Assembly (NCBI GenBank): GCA_031285815.1
Contig: JAITVM010000252.1
Coordinates: forward strand, 1-14,576
DNA from: Clostridiales bacterium
Lineage (GTDB): Bacteria > Bacillota > Clostridia > Lachnospirales > JAITVM01
Reading direction: 5' to 3'
Length of the DNA stretch: 14,576 nucleotides
Part shown: piece by piece, positions 6,452 through 13,370 of the stretch
Layout: the number at the start of each line of letters is the position of its first letter
Position numbering within the stretch: position 1 is the stretch's first letter
The notes under the pieces: model-generated
The model's database searches: none
The model's input: only the letters and a program-made list of their open reading frames with translations
What the model was told of the DNA's origin: nothing
Program-made: the position numbers and the translations under genes

Positions 6452-7270
6452 ATGACAGACGCCATAAGGGAAGTGCTATATTTTATGTTGGGGGCAATTG
6501 ATACAATTCTAGGGGCACTTCCTGTATTTATTACACGAATTTCTGAGATTAGTGAAAGTGCGGTAGTTGAATCAGTTTTAAGTATAACCATACCAATTGG
6601 GATAAGCTTGATGGTACTATTCTTCATGCTGGACTTTGCAGCAAAATGTATAAACCCGGATTGGATAACCTTGCCTAACATTAGCCTATTTATGGTGAAA
6701 GCTGTAGCGTTTAAATATGTAGTAACTAATTCAAAAGATATATTAAATATTGTTTTTCAAATAGCAATGAATATATTTAATAATGTTTCTGACCCAGGAA
6801 ATTACCTAGGCGACCCTCGGCTAGCTACGGGTATAGCAGCAGTGGTAGGGGCAGTAGAAGCTGTCGAGGAGGATTTGTTTAGTGTATTTACCCTTGTGTT
6901 GTATGGGCTGGGCATATTCGTTATTGGTTTAATATTGTTTGGTTCATTTATTATGATTGTTTTTACACTGTTATCTAGGGTTATTGAGATGTTCATACTC
7001 CAGGCAGTGTCCCCAATACCATTGTCAACATTAGTCTCTGATGGCAATTCGGCCATTGGGAAAAGGTTCTTACAAAATTATGCAGCGTGTTGTTTACAAA
7101 ATACAGTTATATTTTTAACGCTTAGGCTCTTTGATGAATTAACGGAAATTATTTCTGGCCTCTCTTCCTTGGAAGGCTATCAATTTATTTTATTTATATT
7201 TGGGTACTTATGTATGGCTGCAATAGTGGGCAAGTCAGGCTCACTTGCCAAAATGGTGACAGGTGCATAA
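6452..7270 (+). CDS. VirB6/TrbL-like polytopic membrane protein
   Basis: This 272-residue protein has about five to six membrane segments: near residues 5-30, 50-68, then 140-175 (FTLVLYGLGIFVIGLILFGSFIMIVF), 205-222 and 240-262. It sits between the pilin-like gene and prgI, the place of the VirB6-like channel component in Tn1549 and pCF10-type systems (PrgH-like). VLYFMLGAIDTILGALP at the N-terminus and the LSRVIEMFILQAVSPIPLSTL segment are typical of this group of Gram-positive transfer proteins. I chose ATG 6452 because GGGGG lies 5 nt upstream; the in-frame TTG at 6440 would add four residues. About 110 bp without a gene precede it. Likely role: inner channel of the mating pore. Confidence 0.8.
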   Translation: MTDAIREVLYFMLGAIDTILGALPVFITRISEISESAVVESVLSITIPIGISLMVLFFMLDFAAKCINPDWITLPNISLFMVKAVAFKYVVTNSKDILNIVFQIAMNIFNNVSDPGNYLGDPRLATGIAAVVGAVEAVEEDLFSVFTLVLYGLGIFVIGLILFGSFIMIVFTLLSRVIEMFILQAVSPIPLSTLVSDGNSAIGKRFLQNYAACCLQNTVIFLTLRLFDELTEIISGLSSLEGYQFILFIFGYLCMAAIVGKSGSLAKMVTGA

Positions 7271-7290
7271 ATATATTTGGGGTGATATTC

Positions 7291-7689
7291 ATTAGTATAG
7301 AAGTTAAAATACCAAAGGAAATCAAAGAATATGAAGAAAAGTTTATACTTGGGTTCCCTTTGCGCCAAACGTTGAGCATTTTAGTTTCCGTTGCTGTGTC
7401 AGTTATTATTTATGGTGTTTGCCGGGATAAAATAGATTTAAATACTATAACAACAATAATATCTTTAATTATAGCCCCTATTTTTTTAATTGGTTTTATA
7501 AAGTATGAAGGGCTTACATTAGAAAGATATATGTATTTATATTTTAAGTCTATATTTTCAGTTCCACAAAATAGGAAGATGGAAGAAATAAGCGTTATTG
7601 ACGAGGCCTGCAAAGAATCAATTACTGTGTATGAAGAAGCTATGAGCAGTTACCGGAAGGCAAAAAAGAAATTAAAAAAGTTTAAATAG
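7291..7689 (+). CDS. prgI: PrgI-family (VirB3-like) membrane protein, apparent ATT start
   Basis: This is a PrgI-family protein of 132 residues when started at 7291. The N-terminus SIEVKIPKEIKEYEEKFILGFPLRQ is the family signature; it is followed by two membrane segments (LSILVSVAVSVIIYGV; IISLIIAPIFLIGFIKY) and EGLTLERYMYLYFKS. PrgI works with the VirB4 ATPase at the base of the channel and is normally encoded directly before it, as here. The natural start (MSIEVKIP) corresponds to ATT at 7291, with GGGGTG at 7279-7284, 6 nt upstream. GTG at 7282 is in frame but overlaps that site and would add MIF. A longer frame reaching back to 7210 only runs through the VirB6-like gene. The C-terminus is basic (KAKKKLKKFK). 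Confidence 0.85.
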   Translation: MSIEVKIPKEIKEYEEKFILGFPLRQTLSILVSVAVSVIIYGVCRDKIDLNTITTIISLIIAPIFLIGFIKYEGLTLERYMYLYFKSIFSVPQNRKMEEISVIDEACKESITVYEEAMSSYRKAKKKLKKFK

Positions 7690-7699
7690 GGGTGGTTTG

Positions 7700-10153
7700 T
7701 TGTTTTTTTTAGGTAGCTTTAAAAAATTAATGATGCCGCCCGATGAAGGTGTTGAGGCCGAAACGGTGGCTGAAGTAAAAGATGAAAAATATAAATCCGC
7801 ATTGGAAAAGGATAATGAGCGCTTAAAGAAACGCCATACCAAAAGAAAAAAGGAAAAAGAGAAGCGTAAAGTACCAAAAAGCACAATAGATACAATCCCT
7901 TATTTGAAGATGTGCCAAGATAATATAACTATGCTAGAAAAAGGCCTGTATTCAAAAACATTTGAATTTACTGATATTAACTACAGTATTATGAAACAGG
8001 AAGAGCAGGAAGACATTTTTATTATATACGGCAAGCTTTTAAATTACTTTAGTTCTGATGTTGGCATCCAAATAAATATAATTAATTCGGTTATTGATAT
8101 AAACGAGGTACAGGAAAAAATATTTTATAAATTTGGGCCGGATGAAAAACAGAATAGGTTTAAAGAAGAATATAATAATATACTCAGGAATTTTGTGTCT
8201 AAACGAGAGATAAAGATTGTGCGGAAAAAATATATCACGCTAACATTAAAAAGGGAAAGCTTTGATACAGCTAGGGTTGAATTTAATACATTAGAAAATG
8301 CACTTAACCGAAATTTTAAGCTTTTAGGCTCATCAATTAGGGCTATAAGCAATAAAGACAAGGTTAAACTCCTAAAGGGTATATTTAGGGGCGTGGATAT
8401 TAATTTGCCGGAATTTACACAAAAAGACTTTAACAAGCAGGTTGAAAAGAATTTTATAGCACCTGATTATTTTAGTTTTAAACCGAAATATTTTATGTTT
8501 GGCGATAAGTTTGCTAAAACGTTGATATTGAGGAATTTACCGGCCTATTTAAGCGATAGCCTAATAATACAGTTATCCGAGTTAGACTCAGCCCTTAATA
8601 TAAGTATAAACATAAACTCTGTAATGCCGGCAATTGCATCAAAGATAATTAACCGCAAACTAACAGCAATAGAATCAGATAAGATAAAATATGTTAGGCA
8701 TGCTATTAAAAACAACATGCCAACCGATATACTGCCCAGGGATTTGCAGTTTTCACTTGATGAAGCGCGTGAAATTTTAAGCGACATGCTAACTAAAAAT
8801 GAAAAAATGTTTTTAGCAAATATCCTAGTCACTGCCTTTGATGATTCTTTTGAAGGGTTAACACAAAAAGTTGATGTAATAAAAAATATTGCAAGCCAAA
8901 ATGTTTGCCAATTTGGCGAATTAGTTTTACAGCAGGAGCCCGGGATGGTTTCTACGCTGCCTATTGGGTTTAATAAAATTGATATAAAAAGGACACTGAC
9001 TACAAATAGCACATCTATTTTTTTGCCATTCAATACCCAATCTTTGAATATGGGGAAGGGCATATTTTATGGCATCAACCCCAGAAGCAATGAAATAATT
9101 TATGCTGACCGTAAAAAGCTGATGAACGCCAATGGGTTTATACTTGGAACATCAGGCAGTGGCAAATCGGTATCGGCAAAAGATGAAATGACACAAATCT
9201 TTTGGAAATACCCAGATGACAATATAATTATTATAGACCCCGAGGGGGAATTTGTCCGCATTGCGGAAGCATATGGTGGCGAATCGCTTAAAATCTCATC
9301 AGATTCAACAAACTATGTCAACCCGCTTGATATATCATACATTAGTGAAAGTAAAATAAACCCATTAGCCCTAAAAATAGATTTTATGATTACGCTAGCC
9401 GAGGTTTGCTGTGGCGGTGAAATAAGCGCAATTGAACGTTCACTAATCGATAGGGCGATGAATTTAGTCTATGGGAAATATTTTATATCTAAGAATTCAG
9501 ATGATATACCAACACTTGTTGATTTTTATAATATATTAAAAAAAGAGGGCGACGTTGGCCTATATCTAGCAACGAAGCTCGAAATATACTGTGTGGGCAG
9601 CCAAAACTTATTTGCACATAAAACAAATGTGGATATAAAAAATAGGTTTTTTGTCTACAACATTAAAGAGCTCAACCCAACCCTAAAGGCCCTGGGTATG
9701 CTTATAATGCTAGATAATATAATAAGCCGTATAACGATAAATTCAGAAAGCAAAAAGTTTACGTGGCTTTTTATGGATGAGATGCATGTTTTGCTAAAAT
9801 ACAACCAATCGGCCGCATTTCTTGAAAATATATTTAAGATAGCTAGAAAATGGGGTGTTATCCCAACAGGCATAACCCAAAACTTATCTGACTTATTGCA
9901 GAGTGAGCATGGGCGAAAGATGCTTGGCAATGCTGAGTATATACGCCTTTTGAGGCAAAAAAGTGGGGATAGGGCACAAATTGCGGAACTATTAGAGATA
10001 AGCGACAACCAGTTAGACTACCTTAATAACCCGGCTGTTGGAAGCGGGCTAATTGTATGGGGCGATGCAATAGTCCCATTTAAGACTGATATCCCAGAAG
10101 GAAGCGCATTAATGGAACTATGGGGGACATCTAATAGGGGGCAGCAGAGTTGA
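7700..10153 (+). CDS. virB4: VirB4/TraE-family conjugation ATPase
   Basis: This protein of about 817 residues powers assembly and transport at the channel. Numbering from the TTG at 7697, Walker A is GTSGSGKS (484-491), IIIDPEGEF follows about 30 residues later as in VirB4/TrbE proteins, and Walker B is FTWLFMDEM (688-696). The late motif GVIPTGITQNLSDLL and the arginine-containing LLRQKSGDRAQIAELL complete the ATPase domain. The N-terminal half (IPYLKMCQDNITMLEKGLYSKTFEFTDINY) is the typical VirB4 N domain. No membrane segment is evident; a basic stretch at residues 45-58 precedes it. The start is TTG at 7697 or 7700; the GGGG at 7689-7692 favours 7700 (7 nt). A T8 run (7703-7710) sits just after the start. 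Length is normal, and the stop overlaps the next gene. Confidence 0.95.
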   Translation: MFFLGSFKKLMMPPDEGVEAETVAEVKDEKYKSALEKDNERLKKRHTKRKKEKEKRKVPKSTIDTIPYLKMCQDNITMLEKGLYSKTFEFTDINYSIMKQEEQEDIFIIYGKLLNYFSSDVGIQINIINSVIDINEVQEKIFYKFGPDEKQNRFKEEYNNILRNFVSKREIKIVRKKYITLTLKRESFDTARVEFNTLENALNRNFKLLGSSIRAISNKDKVKLLKGIFRGVDINLPEFTQKDFNKQVEKNFIAPDYFSFKPKYFMFGDKFAKTLILRNLPAYLSDSLIIQLSELDSALNISININSVMPAIASKIINRKLTAIESDKIKYVRHAIKNNMPTDILPRDLQFSLDEAREILSDMLTKNEKMFLANILVTAFDDSFEGLTQKVDVIKNIASQNVCQFGELVLQQEPGMVSTLPIGFNKIDIKRTLTTNSTSIFLPFNTQSLNMGKGIFYGINPRSNEIIYADRKKLMNANGFILGTSGSGKSVSAKDEMTQIFWKYPDDNIIIIDPEGEFVRIAEAYGGESLKISSDSTNYVNPLDISYISESKINPLALKIDFMITLAEVCCGGEISAIERSLIDRAMNLVYGKYFISKNSDDIPTLVDFYNILKKEGDVGLYLATKLEIYCVGSQNLFAHKTNVDIKNRFFVYNIKELNPTLKALGMLIMLDNIISRITINSESKKFTWLFMDEMHVLLKYNQSAAFLENIFKIARKWGVIPTGITQNLSDLLQSEHGRKMLGNAEYIRLLRQKSGDRAQIAELLEISDNQLDYLNNPAVGSGLIVWGDAIVPFKTDIPEGSALMELWGTSNRGQQS

Positions 10154-11874
10154 GCAAAAAAGATATTTTTTTATACTATAAACAGAAAGCTGTTCTGAAA
10201 AAGAGCCAAAAAACTGAAATTTTGAAAGTAGGGCTGAAAGAAAAAAAGGCTAAATCAATAAGCCGGTATGTGTATAATGAATGGCAGCATAGCCAGTATA
10301 AAATAAAGAAGGGCACAAAAAAAATAACAAAAATCTTTGTAAGCAAAGATAATTATAACAATGGGCTAGCAGATAAAAAGTTTTATATTGCAGGTAGGGC
10401 AGATTTAAATACTAAACATTCAAGTATTTATGGTCTGGCCGGAACAAAAGAAGTAAAAAATTTAAGCACTTCCAGAAAAAAATGGGAAACTAGCGGCTTT
10501 AACATTGATAAGCTGCGTAATGAAATGCTTCAAAAAAGCAAGCCGAAGCTAAGCACTATAAACAACAAAAATGCTGGTACAAGCAGCCCTAGATATGATT
10601 TTTCAGGCAACAAAAACAAGGTTAATTTGAAAGGCCAAAAAATATTAACAATGGCTTTAAATAGGCGCTTTTATGCTCCTAATAAAGATGATGGTGATAA
10701 TAATGCAGAGCTAAGTGCTATGAAGGCAAAAGAAGTTTATGATGGGTATAGGTTTAGTGGCCGTGCTGTAGGCAGGGCTATTAATTTTTCCTCTAAATTA
10801 ACTAATATAATAGGAAACTTGATTTCATTGGCAGTTAAAACAGTAACGGCTAAATTTATTTTTGCACTGGTGCCTATCCTTATAATAATAATCCTGGCTG
10901 CAGCAGCCCTATTCATACCATTGGGGATGCTCCCGATGAACCTTGTTATGGCTGAAGGGGGCTATCGGGATAAGGTCATATCGGAAACGCTAAAAGCATA
11001 TTCCGGTTTTATTTCTGGGGTAGAAAATAGTATTGGCAGCGTAGATGATTTAAAGGTATTAGGCGATGCAAATGTTGACTACCGTTATATATTGTGCCTT
11101 TTGGCAGTAAAAAATAACCAGAGGTTTGATGAAAAAGCAATTAGCGAAATATCTAGGATATATGGGACATTTGCTTACGCGGCGACAAAAGAAGAAAGTT
11201 ATACCGAAGTAAGGCAGGTGACGCATATAGATGAAGCTGGGAATGTTACATATGATGAAGAAGAAATAATAAAAACAAGAGTTATTATCAGTTATGGTAC
11301 AAAGTCTGTTTTAGAGGTTGCAGACGAATTAGGGTTTGATGATGTACAGATAGAATGGCTAAAAATGCTTTTATCAAATGAGTTTGGTGCCGGTACCCAA
11401 ATGAAAACTACAGGGCTAACAGATGAAGAGCTAAATGAGGTGTACAAGCTGATAGATGGCATAACTGACCCAAATAGGAGGAAACTAATAGATACTGCAA
11501 TGTCATTATGGGGCCGTACATCATATTTATGGGGTGGAAAAGCTGAAGCAGGGGGCTACCCCTCTTTGTTAGATTGCTCAGGGTACACTGGTTGGGCATA
11601 TAGTACGGCTTTGAACAACAATAATCTAAATGGTGGGACAGCTTCTCAATTTTATGTTGGTGAAAGTGTATCCTCTTACGAATTACAAGCTGGTGATTTA
11701 GCATTTTGGAAAATGCCTTCACAGGTAGAAAATACACCTAATGATGCAAATCATGTAGGGTTATATATATGTACACTTGAAAACGGCAAGCCAGTTTATA
11801 TTCATTGCCAAGGTGGTACGGGTGTAACGATTAATAGTTTTAGTTTCCAATATTTTAAAACAATAATGGGGTGA
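10150..11874 (+). CDS. Conjugation cell-wall hydrolase with NlpC/P60 domain (CD1108-family-like)
   Basis: This is a 574-residue TTG-initiated protein overlapping virB4 by 4 nt. Residues 1-230 are basic and probably cytoplasmic. One membrane segment lies at 234-265 (FIFALVPILIIIILAAAALFI). Residues about 300-415 resemble the middle region of the CD1108-type mobile-element proteins of Tn1549 relatives (YILCLLAVKNN, then SVLEVADELGFDDVQIEWLKMLL). Residues 440-574 form an NlpC/P60 (C40) peptidase with Cys476 in LLDCSGYTGWAY, His535 in NHVGLYI and polar His552 in VYIHCQGG. The protein would cut peptidoglycan stem peptides outside the membrane so that the channel can cross the wall. Unlike Tn916 Orf14 and PrgK, I see no lysozyme-like or LytM domain. 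The catalytic triad looks intact. Confidence 0.88.
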   Translation: MSKKDIFLYYKQKAVLKKSQKTEILKVGLKEKKAKSISRYVYNEWQHSQYKIKKGTKKITKIFVSKDNYNNGLADKKFYIAGRADLNTKHSSIYGLAGTKEVKNLSTSRKKWETSGFNIDKLRNEMLQKSKPKLSTINNKNAGTSSPRYDFSGNKNKVNLKGQKILTMALNRRFYAPNKDDGDNNAELSAMKAKEVYDGYRFSGRAVGRAINFSSKLTNIIGNLISLAVKTVTAKFIFALVPILIIIILAAAALFIPLGMLPMNLVMAEGGYRDKVISETLKAYSGFISGVENSIGSVDDLKVLGDANVDYRYILCLLAVKNNQRFDEKAISEISRIYGTFAYAATKEESYTEVRQVTHIDEAGNVTYDEEEIIKTRVIISYGTKSVLEVADELGFDDVQIEWLKMLLSNEFGAGTQMKTTGLTDEELNEVYKLIDGITDPNRRKLIDTAMSLWGRTSYLWGGKAEAGGYPSLLDCSGYTGWAYSTALNNNNLNGGTASQFYVGESVSSYELQAGDLAFWKMPSQVENTPNDANHVGLYICTLENGKPVYIHCQGGTGVTINSFSFQYFKTIMG

Positions 11875-11879
11875 AGAGT

Positions 11880-12119
11880 TTGAAAAAGGGTTCAAACTTG
11901 AGGGAAGAAAGGTATAAAAAATATTTGCAACAAAGAGAAGGGCTTCAAAAAAAGCTGGAAGCATTGGATGAGAAAAGCAGGGCTATTGAGGTTGAAGAAA
12001 AAATTGAGAAGTTTAGCCAACTAGAATCCTATCTTGCAGAAAGTAACTTAAGCTTTGATGAATTCATAAAAAACATAGATAAGTTTGAGAAAAAACAAGC
12101 GTTAGATAGTTTTAATTAA
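11880..12119 (+). CDS. Small coiled-coil protein in the DUF4315 position of the transfer operon
   Basis: This 79-residue, highly charged protein is almost entirely helical. Residues about 8-42 (REERYKKYLQQREGLQKKLEALDEKSRAIEVEEKIEK) are coiled coil, and a short second part (LAESNLSFDEFIKNIDKFEKK) follows. Tn1549-like modules carry a DUF4315 protein of the same size and plan (coiled coil, then a short 'S-x-E-E-F' type segment) directly after the NlpC/P60 gene, so this is probably its equivalent. The molecular role is unknown. TTG at 11880 is preferred because GGGGTGA lies 5 nt upstream; the in-frame GTG at 11871 is part of that site. It is the last recognisable transfer gene in the window. Confidence 0.65.
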   Translation: MKKGSNLREERYKKYLQQREGLQKKLEALDEKSRAIEVEEKIEKFSQLESYLAESNLSFDEFIKNIDKFEKKQALDSFN

Positions 12120-12130
12120 TAAAAAAACTA

Positions 12131-12166
12131 TCGATATTTTAGCATAATTATGCTAAAATATCTTAT
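12131..12166 (+). promoter_or_regulatory. Promoter and 30-bp palindromic operator of the toxin-antitoxin pair
   Basis: Positions 12133-12162 are a perfect palindrome with 15-nt arms GATATTTTAGCATAA and TTATGCTAAAATATC. It contains TAAAAT (12154-12159) as -10, and TCGATA (12131-12136) lies 17 bp upstream as -35. Transcription would begin near 12166, 15 nt ahead of the antitoxin ATG. Phd/YefM proteins bind palindromes over their own promoter, so autorepression is the expected regulation. The palindrome is seen directly; promoter and operator roles are inferred. Confidence 0.75.
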
Positions 12167-12180
12167 GGGAGGTGTTATTA

Positions 12181-12447
12181 ATGAACGTAATTAGACCAGT
12201 ATCAGACTTACGTAATAATTTTGCTGAAATATCAAAAATAGTACACGAAACGGCACAACCTGTTTTTCTTACTAAAAACGGTTATGGAGACATAGTTGTT
12301 TTGAGTATGGAGGCTTTTCAAAATCTGCAGTTTGAAAGCGAAATTTATTATAAATTGCAAGAAGCCGAGCGTGAAGCCAACCATACAGATAAAAGATTTT
12401 CGTCTAAAGAAGTATTAAATGCTATGAAAGATGCTATTGGAGGCTGA
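12181..12447 (+). CDS. Phd/YefM-family antitoxin
   Basis: This 88-residue antitoxin starts at ATG 12181 with GGGAGG 8 nt upstream; the in-frame TTA/TTG codons before it lie inside that leader. MNVIRPVSDLRNNFAEISKIVHETAQPVFLTKNGYGDIVVLSMEAFQ is the standard Phd/YefM fold (PF02604): an N-terminal dimer that binds DNA with the motif 'S-D-L-R', then 'V-x-L-T-K-N-G'. The C-terminal part (YYKLQEAEREANHTDKRFSSKEVLNAMKDAIGG) is the variable toxin-neutralising tail. The stop is 2 nt before the toxin start, so the pair is one unit. It would neutralise the downstream toxin and repress the promoter through the palindrome just upstream. Confidence 0.93.
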   Translation: MNVIRPVSDLRNNFAEISKIVHETAQPVFLTKNGYGDIVVLSMEAFQNLQFESEIYYKLQEAEREANHTDKRFSSKEVLNAMKDAIGG

Positions 12448-12449
12448 TT

Positions 12450-12758
12450 ATGTACCAGTTAGAATATTTGCCAATAGCAAGACAAGACATGATAGAGATT
12501 GCAAAGTATATAAGTCATGAACTTTGTAATCCTACTGCGGCAGAAAAGCTATCAAATGACATGATAGAAGCAATCGATCTACTTACAGAATATCCTTATT
12601 CAAACGCCGTATACACCACTATAAGACCTTTAAAACGAGAATATCGAAAGTTGATTGTAAAAAGCTACATTGTATTTTACTCGATAGACGAAAAAGAGGA
12701 GAAAATAACTATTTCAAGGGTAATTTACGCTCGTCGTGATTATGATAAATTATTATAA
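12450..12758 (+). CDS. RelE/ParE-family toxin
   Basis: This 102-residue toxin is paired with the Phd/YefM antitoxin. The pattern MYQLEYLPIARQDMIEIAKYISHEL, then LLTEYPY, YRKLIVKSYIVFYSIDEKEEKITISRVIYARRDYDKLL, is that of the RelE/ParE superfamily (PF05016), including the final 'Y-A-R-R-D-Y-x-K-L-L'. Whether it cuts mRNA at the ribosome (RelE) or poisons gyrase (ParE) cannot be told from sequence. Its basic residues in the last two strands (Arg and Lys of 'YRKLIVKSY', 'YARRDY') suit either. ATG follows the antitoxin stop by 2 nt, with GGAGG at the antitoxin end as its ribosome site. Likely function on this element: post-segregational killing. The frame is intact. Confidence 0.92.
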   Translation: MYQLEYLPIARQDMIEIAKYISHELCNPTAAEKLSNDMIEAIDLLTEYPYSNAVYTTIRPLKREYRKLIVKSYIVFYSIDEKEEKITISRVIYARRDYDKLL

Positions 12759-12770
12759 TTTTAATCCCTA

Positions 12771-12816
12771 TTGCCAAGAAGTGCTCCGCCTCTGAGGCGG
12801 AAGGATGAATTGGCAA
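12771..12816. repeat. Compound hairpin after the toxin gene
   Basis: The outer arms TTGCCAA (12771-12777) and TTGGCAA (12810-12816) enclose an inner, GC-rich stem TCCGCCTC / GAGGCGGA (12785-12792 and 12794-12801) with a one-base loop. It is GC-rich against its surroundings and has no T tract on either side, so it is a poor factor-independent terminator. Imperfect, bulged hairpins like this are known at the ends of IS200/IS605 elements, and a TnpB gene lies downstream, so a left-end remnant is possible. The structure is certain; its identity is not. Confidence 0.55.
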
Positions 12817-12830
12817 GGTCTTGACTATAA

Positions 12831-13330
12831 TGTACCCCAAAAACTAGACACAATTAAAAAAAAGTAAATCACTCTGGTATGATAATGACAATAAAAATAA
12901 GAGATCAAAAAAATGAAAAAACGCCAATATACGCCGGAGTACAAAGTAAAAATTGTGTTAGAGATTTTACGGAAAAAAATGCGGTAAGCGAGATAGCCTC
13001 ACGTGAAGAAATAAGTAACAAACAACTATATAACTGGAAAAAAGAGTTTCTGGAAAACGCATCCAAAGTTTTTAGTACAGATAAAATAGCCAAAGAGGCA
13101 AAACGGGAGGCTGCAGCACAAGAAGAAAAAGAAGCATTAGAGAAAAAAGTAGGGCAGCTTACTCTTGAAGTAGACTGGCTTAAAAAATCTAGCCAATTAC
13201 TCGGACCTGCCTGGGAAAAAAGTATGGTTACAAAAAATGAACCACTGCCAGTAAAACGCCAATGTGAGCTTTTAGGCATCAACCGTAGCAGCGTTTATTA
13301 TACCCATACAAAGAGAAGTAGTGAATCCAT
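12831..13330 (+). mobile_element. IS3-family insertion sequence, left part only
   Basis: The left terminus reads TGTACCCCAAAAACTAGACA (12831-12850), beginning with TGT and resembling IS3-family inverted repeats. The orfA-like and beginning of the orfB-like coding region follow. Similarity to IS3 transposases stops near 13328, after NRSSVYYTHTKRSSES. No DDE catalytic domain and no right inverted repeat follow, because the TnpB gene begins instead. The element is therefore a truncated, inactive fragment. Confidence 0.75.
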
Positions 13331-13370
13331 AGGCAAAGAAGGACATTTAAAACGTAGGATAGCCGGCTGA
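12913..13370 (+). pseudogene. IS3-family transposase orfA (and orfB start), frameshifted and truncated
   Basis: From ATG 12913 the sequence reads MKKRQYTPEYKVKIVLEILRKK, the normal start of an IS3 OrfA, but runs into TAA at 12985. The continuation NAVSEIASREEISNKQLYNWKKEF (helix-turn-helix) lies in the -1 frame; the two join at a run of seven A (12973-12979), where eight would restore one frame. The -1 frame itself is open from 12879. Next come the leucine-zipper part (EKEALEKKVGQLTLEVDWLKKSSQLLG) and an OrfB-like start, MVTKNEPLPVKRQCELLGINRSSVYY. The last residues (GHLKRRIAG, to TGA 13370) no longer fit the family and belong to the junction with the next element. Transposase activity is not possible. 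Confidence 0.8.

Noticed and set aside
7210..7290. Longer N-terminus for the PrgI protein
   Set aside because: The extra residues are translated from inside the VirB6-like gene in another frame, and the family signature begins at 7291.
8545..9063. A 172-residue antisense frame inside virB4 (and similar antisense frames in virD4 and elsewhere)
   Set aside because: These are shadows of a well-supported coding sequence; they have no promoter or ribosome site and no family resemblance.
12771..12816. Compound hairpin considered as an integron attC site
   Set aside because: No conserved R'/R'' core sites and no integrase; the arms do not follow attC layout.
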